From: Lojkania enalia | Taxonomy: Eukaryota; Ascomycota; Dothideomycetes; Pleosporales | Direction: 5' to 3' | Assembly: GCA_010094045.1 (NCBI GenBank) | Contig: ML986591.1 | Location: 79,965 to 143,964, forward strand | Length of the DNA: 64,000 nucleotides | Shown: in pieces, positions 46,025 through 57,142 of the stretch | Layout of the letters: each line of letters opens with the position of its first letter | Numbering within the stretch: the first letter of the stretch is position 1 | Translations under genes and position numbers: made by a program | Notes under the pieces: model-generated | Database searches by the model: none | Seen by the model: the letters and a program-made list of their open reading frames with translations, nothing else | Told to the model about the DNA's origin: nothing

Positions 46025-49000
46025 ATCACTTGGTTACTTGTTGGCGAAGCCTCCTTCCAGCAACATAAAACAACATGTGGTTCTATTCTTGTCTTTGTAC
46101 AGATATTTCTTCATGTGGATTTCTTATCCCAGAGGGAGATGTAAATTCTTTGTACCATGCTTTGCATGTAACTTTGCAACTAAATCCTTTGCTTCAGCTT
46201 GACTATCGGATCTTCTGGCTTCAAGGCCTAATATGAACACGCCATCATGAAGAACAACTATCGATTCCAGATATCCGTGCCTGACATAGACTTGTGTAGA
46301 GCAAGAAAGCAGTTGGGTTGGCTTGGGGAAGAGAAACATGACGAGACAGCCCCGACCGACATTTCCAACACGTAGTAAGGAATTTTTCGACACCTTTGCT
46401 ACGGACGCGAGGCAACATTTTGTCGCCTTATTTGTAGACGACTGGTTCGTCTAGCAGTTGAAATCTCCATTAAACTTTTCTCGCTTGAAGATGTGCGAAT
46501 ATAAGAGCCCATAATTCTCACGCCTTATTTCTTTTTCGTACCACGTCATGCGAATTGGTGTAGCATTTTACCTCACTCTAATATCCCTACTAGCCAAGCA
46601 TGCCGTATATTCTCTTCACTAGTCGCCGATATCGATTAGTCTTTCGGGCTTTTCGTGCCGTCGTACGCATACACGCCATGGCCGTACCTGTCGATCAGTC
46701 TCCCAAGATTAGAGGTTTTCCGCTTCTTTAAATCACATAAACATGTTTACGGCTTAGGTTGACTTGTTTTGTGGTTTTGATGAGGGTTTGGTGGGGGGGG
46801 ATTATTAGGATTGCAGGAATGCGACATGAGGGGGGTTTTTTTTTTTTTGGCACCCTCTGGTTTGATACCAGTTTGAGTGGGTTATGAATCCTTTTTCAGG
46901 ATTTAATGGGATAAGATTTTAGCTCGCAACAGTTAGATGTCTTGATTCTGATTCGATTTGATGGTTTATGTAGGCGTCGGGCTGGCTTCTGGCTACATCA
47001 GGGTACAACTCATGCACTTTTTGATGCTTGTTCATTTGAGGTTTTTAAGCCCGCGCTGAAAAAGACTGCTGGATGTTCAATTCTTGGGGAAAACATATGA
47101 AGGTGGTGCGTATCTTTTAAAAGTAGCATATACGACCCAGATTGAGCTTTATCTCTAAATTCTATGTTCTTGAGGGCGGTGGTGTCGGTTGAGCGTAAAT
47201 TCGGGGATTGATGGTGTATCATATACTGATGATTTTGCAGGTCTGAACGCTGTGGTGGCTCTGCCTACGTACGATGATGCGAAAGCCGTTTTGATTTTGA
47301 TTTTTCAGGAGACTCAAGGTTGATATGGGGTTCCAAATTCGTGGTTTGCTACTATATCACTTTAGATTAGTCATAGTGTTTTAAACACTTTGGTGGTTCT
47401 TACTTCATTCCATATGGTCATACGCGCTTACAATTTCCTCCCATACGTATTTCTTTGAAAGACTGTTCGGTGCTTGCAACAGACAGGGCATGGTATGGCC
47501 TGAAATTCTGATGCCCATATAGTGCGGCATAGAGTCATCGGGGAATCAATTTAGGGATGTTTGGACTGTTCGCACGAACTAAATGCAAGGTCCCTCCGTT
47601 GATATTTGGTCGGCTTTTGAAGTTGTTGTAAGATACTCCTGGTGAAATAGTATTCTTGATTATTTGTGTCATAGAAGGCAGAGAGACATATGTTTCCCAC
47701 ATATAAATGACATAAATTGGACTATTTCCAGAACCCCAATTCTTGGTGCTTCAAAGGCGATATATCTTTGATCAAACGAATCTTCTAGTTCCCCTCCACT
47801 AGGCTGAAGGGCATGCGAAAGTGCTCATTGCTTTTGAATTTTTAGACTTTTTCACAATGTGCTCTGGCTTGACTCTTTTTTTCCTTTCCCAAAAACCCAT
47901 GTGGTCAATACTGACCAGTATTGTGGATTTTTTTTTTTGCAGACCGGAAGGGCATGATGTCAGTGGTATAAGCTTTAGCGTAGGTTGTGGAGAGCATTTT
48001 CTCACATGTATTTTCAAAGATATAGGTTTTCGAAATATATACTGCTACATCCCTATGCCGCATCATACGATTATTACAGTATATTATTGTTTCGTAGAAA
48101 ATGTCGTACTTTCATCACCTACGGATTCTTGATTCTTCCCGACGACTAGTGAAACATGGGGTCGGATTCGTCGGGATTTAAATGTTGAATCCGCCTAGTT
48201 CCTCTGGTTAACCATAAAATATATTTCACGTGCTAGCGGTATCTAGATTTATAGATGTCGAAATGTCGCAAATTTTTTATAGAAAGATTGCGTTATTGAG
48301 AACAAGGTCAAGCAAAATCTGACGCTCAGCGTTGCTTGAATGTTTCTTTGATGGCATCAGAGAAATCAACTTTTTTAGCGATGGGACGAAGGGAAATCTG
48401 AGTTCTCTGATTGCTACATGGCCCAAAACTATCTTTTGGTTTCCAGTGGAGAGACAGGAGTATTCAGTACTGTCTATAGCAACATTATCTAGCGGACAGA
48501 GTTGGTGGATTCTGGCACTGGTACCTGTAGGAACGTAGCATGGTTTTGGAGCCCAACTTAGCTATAGAGCGAATTTCCGCGAGAATTTGAGTATCCAGAA
48601 ACAAGAAAAACATGTTTGTGTTGGCATGTTGTTTTTATCTCTTTATGTGCACGCCAAGGTTCTTCTCAGATTTTGGTAGAGAAGCCATTTTGCATGTAAC
48701 CAGCGACAAAGCACGCCACAGATATCTAACCTAGAGTGTCATTTCTAGCGTCAGGCGATATTTTGATATTGTCAAATCATCTGCCCATGTGGTTATATCC
48801 ATAGGATATGTAGAACTGGAGTACCTAGATAGGTTTGCGCTCCGCCAACTAGTGGTCGTCATAGTACATATGACCGTGCCTTTGAAAGTATTTACTTAAA
48901 AATCCACAAGGACGCTTCCAGTAGCCCTTTATATTCTCACACTCAGACTCGAAAAGCCCACAGTAATGCTTCCCCAGTTTTTGTGCACAGTCCTAGTGCT

Positions 49001-52000
49001 GGGCCAGAGACATTTGTTCTTGTTAGGTCCGGTGTGCCCCAGAAGGCAAGCTATATTCCGACACGTTTTAAATTTTTAATAGATAGATCTTTGTTTTCAA
49101 GTGCATGGAGCTCCAGGAAGAGGAATATTACATATGTCTTATGACTTCGGACTTCGTCAGTTTTTGGGTATGTCGAATTCCTTGGGCTTGTTTTAACGCT
49201 TCTTAGCTTGGAAGGGCTTGAGAAGAGTTGGGATAATGTATTGTTTAATAAAGCTGTTCTTGAGCGGAGCAGCTGCTACCGAGACTGCATTCTCATCCTT
49301 TTCCTTCATTTTAGCTTTTTGAGGATTTTCTACTCTACGCGCAAGACAAATCGCGATTTCGAGTACGGCCTTGATCATGCTTCGAGTATTCTAGTCCCAG
49401 ACTGCGAGATTTTCGCGGGTCGAAAGCGCATAGGAGGCCACACATAAACCCTTGAGTGAATAGGTTTCAATATGAGGTACCAAAGCCTCAAAGAATCCCC
49501 ATACCTCACGGGATATCTGTCTTTCTAGACATTTGTGCCGTACTTTATATGAATCTTCTTTTCGTGTCTCTATCGGCTAAATTGCCTTTCGAATTTTATA
49601 GATGCGGAGATTACTTTTGAATTTAATATGTCGATAGAATATCATAGTTTTGACAAGGACAAATCTCCCGATAAAAGATGAAGACGGCGTGGGAAGAGAC
49701 GCCTCCTCATTTTAGACATCCCTACCAAAAGAGAACATATTCCTACATTCCTGGTCTTTTTAATTAATAGGCAAAGGACCTAAGAGGCTCCGTTACTTGT
49801 GGCCGGGTGTATTTTTAGAATGGGTCTGGATTTTGTAGCAAACATGGAAAGGGCATTACTTTTTTAAATTTGAGGAAAGCTCTAAGACATGGTGCAACTG
49901 CTGCTGCTATTTTAGTAGCAAATAGTTACTACATGGAAATCAAAGCTCCCTTTTTGGTATAGACATATGGTCTCCCAGGTTAGTATTTTAGCACGAAGCC
50001 GCTCAGAGCTTGAACATATGCCAGAAGAACAGGTAATTTTAGTCTTCTACATTGCTGAAACTCTTCCCATGTTCGGAATAGTACATTATAAGATATTTTC
50101 ATGTACGAAATGCTTAGGGTTTTAAATTGTTTCAATCATGTTTTCGCCTTAAGCTGAATCTACATGTTGCTCTTCACGTGGTTTTCATCACAGTATTTGT
50201 GGTCACCACAAGTGTTAAATGCATGGAAATTGCGTAGATTTGATCATTTGGCCGTGGAAATTTCCCTCGTATTTTCCGCAGTATGGCGATTTAAGTGGAC
50301 TTTTGATTCAGATATAGAGGCAAAGCGAATGATTTTTGGGAGGAGATTGCTAGAAGCAAGAACATCCCTTCAGTCCCAAGGTTTCTGTGGTTTTTACTGT
50401 TAATAAAATCTCTCCACTTTTTAAAAACTACAAACCAGGAATGAGTAATGAAATCAAGGGATATGCCGAGAACAAAGAGCGCTGGCTATTGCATGTCCTG
50501 GATCCCGGTTTTGTTTTATTTCCCTGAAACCCTAATGATAGACATCATGCTCGTCTGCAAAGAAGTCGGAGTTCGTGTCCAATAATTTAAACATATAGCC
50601 CCATTTTGTTTCGACCGACTTTAAAAACACTCTATAACTACGGTTGGTGGGCTCTTAAGTTCCATGCCAGTGGCGGATCCGGACTTCAAACATTGAGGGA
50701 AGCCCTTTTAGGACCCCATGTTTCTGTACAAGATTTAAGCATAGTATATTATAAGTCCATAAATCCAAACGGAATGCTTTTGCCAAGCCCAAAATCTCGA
50801 ATTTCAGAGTTTTCATGCTCTCATGTGGAGATGAGATGAGATTTTGGACCATTTGTTTGACATAGCTCAGTTCAAAGCATTATCAGTTAGTATTTCCTGT
50901 TTGAAAAATATAAATTATTTCTGTCGAGAAAGAAAGGTGGTTTTCTGTTCAACCCCATGTAATCGGGACCACTAGTGTTTTAGTGAACTGCAATTATGGC
51001 CCAAAATATTTAAGACGTGGCGCAGTAATTTGAACATCTTCGATTAGTGCATAGGTTTTAAAAGACACGATGTTTCTTTTAGGGAAGTTTATGTCTTTTT
51101 CAGTTGAGTCCATCGTTGGCAGTCTTCTCTAGTTCAGAGAAGCAAAGCTTTGGCATGAGATACGGCCCGGGACAATTTTATCGGGAGGTAAACCCGATTT
51201 TGGAACTAGGAAATAAGAAATGGCGAGGCATATTTGTGGAAATGTCAATTTTTAGTGTTGTTGTGGTGGATAATTTTCTGGTCAACTTAATTACTTACGA
51301 AAAGGGGTACTTTTAGGGCAGTAAAGCTGCTGAGTTAGAATCGCGGCCTAATACATTTTACTCCGATATGAGATACGAGGTCTGAGTCAGAGCATACCCT
51401 GGGGTCTCCTTTTCTTTTAATGGATTTGCTTTTTAATGCTGAGAAGGAGATAGCCTTTGTAATCGACTCCGCGGTGCCACTTGTGGGTTTTTAAGAGTTA
51501 GAGGACTGCCAACTGGAAATATATATATATATATATATAATTTTTTTTTTGGAGAGAGAGAGATAAGAATAATGTATGGAGATTTGGAAGGGTGAGCGAG
51601 AGGCCTTATATACTTTTGAGAGCTGCATGCAGCCAGGGACTAATTACTCGATTGGACTACGGACTATGTAGGGAAATCTGGGAGCGGTGAAAACGACGGA
51701 GGCATTTTTGCTGGGTAAGAAATGTGGACTGAATGGTGTTGAAAAGAATGAACTTGATTGGGTGCTGTACTTAAGCGCTGTTTGCTTGCACCATTCAGAG
51801 TTATCGCGATCGCATGTAGAGACTTATAATGCTATTAAGACGAGGATCAGGTCATTTTCCGCACCCCAACCTGGAAAGCGTTGGGAATATGATTTGGGGA
51901 TAGATAAAGAAGAGAAATGTCATGTGAAAGATCGGTATGTGCTATAAATATGCACATATCACTTAGAGAAATACGGAAATCAGTCTGAAGCGGTAGCACT

Positions 52001-52088
52001 TACGTGGCTATCGATCTTAGATCTATGGCAAGAAGTGGATGCAGTTCCAAGCAGGCCCATTACGCTTAGACTTCATGTTTGGTCTCAC
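46025..52088. other. AT-rich gene desert of about 6 kb
   Basis: No gene, RNA or mobile-element domain recognised on either strand. All frames are below about 105 codons and lack motifs. The plus strand is rich in T and G, with many short T runs (for example 46840-46852 and 47931-47938) and one AT/GA microsatellite. This could be a mutated repeat block, but I found no terminal repeats. Confidence 0.55.
51518..51564 (+). repeat. compound AT / T / GA microsatellite
   Basis: A run of about eleven AT dinucleotides is followed by a T run and then a GA run. Simple sequence near the right end of the gene desert. Confidence 0.8.
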
Positions 52089-53071
52089 TTATCCCTTGGT
52101 TTCGTAGTCCTTCTTCCACACCGCATTGAACTCCTCCTTATCTATGGCAAACTCTACGAGGAACTCCCTCTCTAAGTCATGTGTCCTCTTACCTAGCAAG
52201 ACTAAGCTGTGCAATGGCCTGCCAAGGTCGGCATCACACAGTTGTCCAAGCGTGCCGGCTATGATCGTTTGGTCCTCTCCGCCCACCCGCGCAACTCCCA
52301 CACCGAGACTACTTCGTGAATATATGCCTTCCTTCTTCACCTCCTCTTCAATTTCTAACATTTGTTGCGCGCATTGAGCGACTGTCATATACCGCGGTGG
52401 CTCGTAGATTTTGCGACCCCGCGCCATGTTCTCCAAGCTCTGCTCCTTGACCTTGATGTCAAGCAACACAAGGGTGTGTAGACCAATTGACACGTTCTCT
52501 TTGATCCGGTCATAGAATGAAGCCGGTTTCCAGTTATCGAGGAAGAATACCATGGACACCGTTTGCCCGAAATTATAGAGTTGTAGACCGGTGGTGCCAA
52601 TGGCTGTTAGGATGCTGGCATTCGGGATGGAGCGGGTGGGAATGGAGAGCTCGCGGGCGCGGATGACGAGATCGGCGTGAGTTGTCGCGCTGTGTAATCG
52701 ATCAGCCCTTGTTTCAGGAGGGCAATCGAACGTAGTCATACCCGAATGGGTCACCAACAACGAGAAACGCGACGTCTACTTTGTCGGCATCCTTTAATAT
52801 TTCGTCGCTGGAGGATTCTACCATTTCACGATCGGCGACAATGACTGAGCGGCCATAGAAGGCTTCCTACTGCCATGAGGCACCTGAATTAGCTGCGGTC
52901 GCCCACGCGCTAGGGTATAATTTCCATAATACTCACCAGTGCATCTGTGTCGACTAGCAAGATTGCGGTATAGGCTTCCAAGTAGACCCGCTCAGCCTTC
53001 TTTATAATCTCCAACCCCTTGACAGTAATGTCCTTCTCGTCGGCCAAGCCCAGACCAACAAGGTACAGCAT
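52089..53071 (-). CDS. DPH5: diphthine methyl ester synthase
   Basis: Methyltransferase that builds diphthamide on translation elongation factor 2; 286 residues. Exons 52937-53071, 52742-52866 and 52089-52689; introns 52867-52936 and 52690-52741. Starts [20 protein letters not shown], then [37 protein letters not shown] joined by the second splice to [35 protein letters not shown] and [15 protein letters not shown], all hallmark Dph5 segments. The end has [16 protein letters not shown]. Divergent from SPT3 with 300 nt between starts. Confidence 0.95.
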
Positions 53072-53371
53072 GGCGGCGGTGCTGTAGGCGCGTGCGGTTG
53101 TGAATGCGGATGTGAATGTGGAATGTCCGTGTGCTAAAAAGTTCCAAGGGTGGGGCTCTCGCGTAGGGCTGAGGGTCCAAGGTTCCCAAAACGCGCTAAT
53201 CCCTTTCGCCCCAGCCCCGGAGTATCATCTGCATCGAACCCCATCCAAATTTCATCCTCACCACCCCCCGCGCACACCAACGCAGCAATCGTAGCCTTGA
53301 CATTTATACTGTTCTTTTTTATAGCTTTCGCATCCGCTGACAGTTCAGGACGAGTTGTTGAAGCAAGCACA

Positions 53372-54938
53372 ATGGCGGACAAGGACAAGTTGGCCAAGTA
53401 TCGGACGGAGATCCAGCAGGTGCGTGGTGAAGCGCTTCCACTTTCTCGCGTTTCCAGTGCTTCTTTAATTTTTTAGTCTCTTTAGATCTTTCATTCTCTT
53501 TACTTTAGCCATATGTCTCTTCTCGAGCTCTCTTGATTATGTTCCATCCTTGCTATTACTCAGGTTTCAATGATTAAGCTCGGACGCCTGTATCTTCGCC
53601 CGCAGCCAGAAACGACTTATCATTGTTTGTGACTACATCTTCTAGGCTGTCTAGATGTAGCACAAGCAGTATTCCATATCCCCTGCTGCCTGTGTATACT
53701 TGCCATCTCCTAGCTCAACTTTACCTGATCGCTCATTCACTTGTTATGCTCGCTTCTTCAATATATAGCACTCTCATCACATATCCTCTTTCCGAATTAC
53801 CACTCCGTCGAACATAAAATTCTGGAGACAACCAGTCACATCTCATTCAAATTCCCCCAAATCTCTTTTTATTAGTTGTCCCTTCTTCAATATGTCTACT
53901 CTAGCCACTACCCCACCCACCATTCCCGGTCTCCACACCTTTGACTTAACCCCCTGTATCCAGATGATGTTCGTCTCTGGCGAAACCGGCGAGCCCTCCC
54001 CCGAAACTACTACCCTCATCGAATCTATAGTCCAAGACCAAGTCCAACACATGCTGCGCGAATGCACCGCCCTCGCCACTCGTCGCGGCTCCCGCTCCAT
54101 CTCCACCGACGACCTATTTATGCTAATCCGCCACGACAAGGCCAAGATCTCGCGACTGCGCCACTTCCTCCAATGGAAAGACGTGCGGCGCTCCGTCAAG
54201 GATTCTGACGACAAAGGCGGCGAGGCCGGCGCTGACGTCGGTGCTGGTGAAGAGCTCGCGGCAGGTGTCGTTGGCGGCGCAGGACCGGGTCCCGAGGCGG
54301 GCAAGAAAGCAAAACGCGCCAAGGTGGATTTGGTCTGGGAAGTGCAGTCTTTCTTCAACGAAGTCGCGCCACAGAAAGACGATGTCGAAGATGAAGAGGA
54401 GGAAGAAATGAACTACGCCACTCTTCAACGTCTCAAGAATGCCGATGAACGTACCAAGAATATGACGCGTGAGGAGTACGTCCATTGGTCCGATTGCCGT
54501 CAGGCTTCATTCACATATCGCAAGGGAAAGCGGTTCAAGGAGTGGGCCGGCTTCGGCGTGATCACGGACTCCAAGCCCAGCGATGATATCATCGACATCC
54601 TCGGTTTCCTGACCTTCGAGATCGTGCAGACGCTTACCGAAGAAGCGCTCAAGGTCAAGGACGCCGAGGATCTATACAAGAAGAATAGCGGAACCGGCGA
54701 GCCACAGAATAGACTCAAGAGGAAGAGAGAGCGTGGTCTCTTCGATCCGCCCGAGGAGGCTAGAGAGCCGGTGCAGCCGAGCCATGTCCAGGAGGCTTAT
54801 CGCAGGCTCCAGCGCGGCAGCAATAATAAGAGTCGAGCAATGTTGAACTTTACTAGGAATATTCATAGGGCTGCCCTTAAACTGGTATATTTCCTTTCCC
54901 TTCTACGACGGATCGCCACTAATGCACGATAGATCTAA
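53372..54938 (+). CDS. SPT3: SAGA complex subunit Spt3
   Basis: TBP-binding subunit of the SAGA coactivator with two histone folds; 324 residues. Exons 53372-53419 ([16 protein letters not shown]), 53964-54884 and 54933-54938. The first intron is 544 nt, long for this window. It joins KYRTEIQQ to [20 protein letters not shown], as in other Spt3 proteins. First histone fold: [20 protein letters not shown] and [15 protein letters not shown]; second: FSYRKG-like [16 protein letters not shown] and [21 protein letters not shown] Gly/Ala-rich acidic linker (about 95-125) lies between. The last exon adds only Ile and the stop, giving the family ending LKLI; without that splice the frame runs to 54932. 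An in-frame ATG at 53892 offers another amino end. Confidence 0.88.
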
Positions 54939-55581
54939 ATTAGAGTAGTCCGCGACCTTCGATATTGCGTATTAAATGGTGTTTATTCAAACAAGGCGTT
55001 TCTGGTATTCTGCGATACCCAAATGGGCTCGGGGTTTCTGGGGCTGAGCTTGGCGTATTGGACTGGTAGCTCGATATCCTTACCGGTAGATCGCATTCAT
55101 ACTATTTTCTAGTCCATCTTATCCTTCACGGAGTTTGGACTTTTGGGAATTGGCCCTCGGAATTATCATCGATCCTCATGCAACTGGCATTGTTTGCTAA
55201 ACATGCGAGGACAATCTGGATGGCTAATTATTAAGGATAAGGATGGTGCCGGGCATTATCATGCACAGATACCAATTCATACTTTTCATCAACCAAGAGC
55301 GAACACAAAACTGTGCCATAATGCAACTCCTATTAACCGGATATATGGACACGCATTGCATCATTGCAAGAAGATTTGTTTGTGCCTGTGCAGAGAAGAA
55401 ATGCGGCCTGCCAGAGTCGAGTTTTGAATGCATGAAGAAGCTTCTTTTGCAAAAGACCCAGACGTACATGAAAACATGACCGCATATGCCCAAGTGAGGA
55501 AAAAAAGGGAGGCGTCTCTTTGCCGCCACCCCTCTTTTAAAAAAGCCCACCACGCCGGTTTGTATCCATGCCGCCCACCGT
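54939..55581. other. intergenic region between convergent SPT3 and RPL19
   Basis: About 640 nt. Frames at 55143-55427 and on the opposite strand lack domains. No gene seen. Confidence 0.55.
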
Positions 55582-56503
55582 CTATTCCTCATCCTCACCC
55601 GCCAACGCAGCACGCTTTTGTTGCACACGCTCTTGCCTCCTCTCTCTCGCTGCCTTGGTCTTCGCACGTTTGGCGTCCATCTCCTCCTTCAAGATCCTCT
55701 CGCGCTGCTTCTCAGCCTTGGCCTTGTGGATCTAAAATACGTGTCAGTGCTGGGTAGGGTGATAGACCCAGGATGTCATGATGTACGTACGTGTTCGACG
55801 AGGGCACGCTTGTGCTTGAAGGTGTTACCCTTGCTCAGGTGGTACAGCTCGTGGTAAAGGTGCTTGTCGATCTTGCCAGCGGCACGGTACTTGACGAGAA
55901 GACGGCGGAGGACTCGGAGGCGGCGCATCCAAAGGACTTGGCTATTCATATTATCAGTAAGGCGATTCCAAACGCATTAATTTACACCACCCATCCAATC
56001 ACAGTCCGGAATCATAAGATGCTAATGTGTCGCGAGACCTACCTGGGCATACGAGCGTCCTTGGTACCCTTCCTCTTACCAAAACCCCGATGTCTACCAA
56101 TTCGCCTGGCAGCAGTGAGGGCTCGGGCACGGGCACGAGAGTGCATTGTGACAGGTTTGCGGATGATGAGGCCATCAGCAACGAGTTTGCGGATAGTCTG
56201 ACGCGAGTTGGCGTTGGAGATTTCGTTCACTTCATTGGGGTCTAGCCAGATCTTGCGCTTGCCTGAGCCGACCACAGAGGCCGCGAGGCGCTTTTGCGTG
56301 CGGAGATTGACCCTAATAAACATTGAGGGTCAGCCTGTGAGTGAGGAAAGAGTTTTGCATATCGTGGGAGGAGACAGAGCGAAGAGGAGTTTCGCCACGG
56401 AGTGAGCGCCATTCGGGCTGTCCAGCGACGCGATAAGAGCCGTGACATGTAGGAACTCATCCTCGGTCAAGGGAAATGATAGATCGAATCAGCTTCCTTA
56501 CAT
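55582..56503 (-). CDS. RPL19: 60S ribosomal protein eL19
   Basis: Ribosomal protein of 190 residues. Exons 56502-56503, 56043-56312, 55791-55941 and 55582-55731. The protein [21 protein letters not shown] requires the start codon to be split: A and T lie at 56503-56502 before a GTAAGG donor, and G at 56312 follows a TTATTAG acceptor (189-nt intron). Unspliced, a start at 56323 would give MFIRVNLRT. Other family blocks: [69 protein letters not shown] and the helical Lys/Arg/Glu tail ending GEDEE. Length is normal. Confidence 0.92.
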
Positions 56504-57142
56504 TTTGGATGGGGGTTACCTGTGGTCGTTAGTCGTCGATGAGGGTGTGCTCCGCACGATGTCGTTGAAGCAAAATGAGGTGCGCGGGCTTAGTGGGCTT
56601 TCGGTTATCCCGCCAAGCCAGCCTTTCCTGATTGAGCGATCTAAACAGCAAGCCACATTCTGATCCAAAAATGCTGGACAGTACAATTTGCGCAGGTCCC
56701 AGTCACTTTTATATGAAAGGATCGAGTTTTGTACGAACATGGTACGATAGTCTGACTATGCCAAAGTTCTTGAAATAATTACCTTTCTTGAATCTTGGTA
56801 GAGACCTAGCGAACACCTGTTAAAACTGTCCGCATCTCGAAGATCGCTATGGTGGAATAGCAGTGCAATATGCATTGGGGGATAATAAACTCAACTGTCA
56901 TTTAAGGTTAATACATCTGACATGGTTTCTAGCACAACACAATCCGTGTGAGCTTATCCAGATATTTTCGTCAAGCAATCTATCTATCCGCAAACCACTA
57001 GATCAGAGCTTGTCACGACAGATAAGCTGTATTCGAATCGAGCGACACTGCCCCCAAGCAACATTATACAAAGATCCATGATAACCTACTACATGCATTC
57101 CAAGATACTTTCGTTACCCGTTATATAATTTATCGTACACAT
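56504..57142. other. intergenic: RPL19 upstream and DUF2421 gene 3' region
   Basis: About 640 nt between genes on the same strand. No open frame of note; expected to hold the RPL19 promoter. Confidence 0.55.

Noticed and set aside
53892..54932. Single-exon SPT3 model starting at 53892
   Set aside because: The upstream exon at 53372 gives the conserved Spt3 start and consensus splice sites, so the single-exon form is kept only as a possible alternative transcript.
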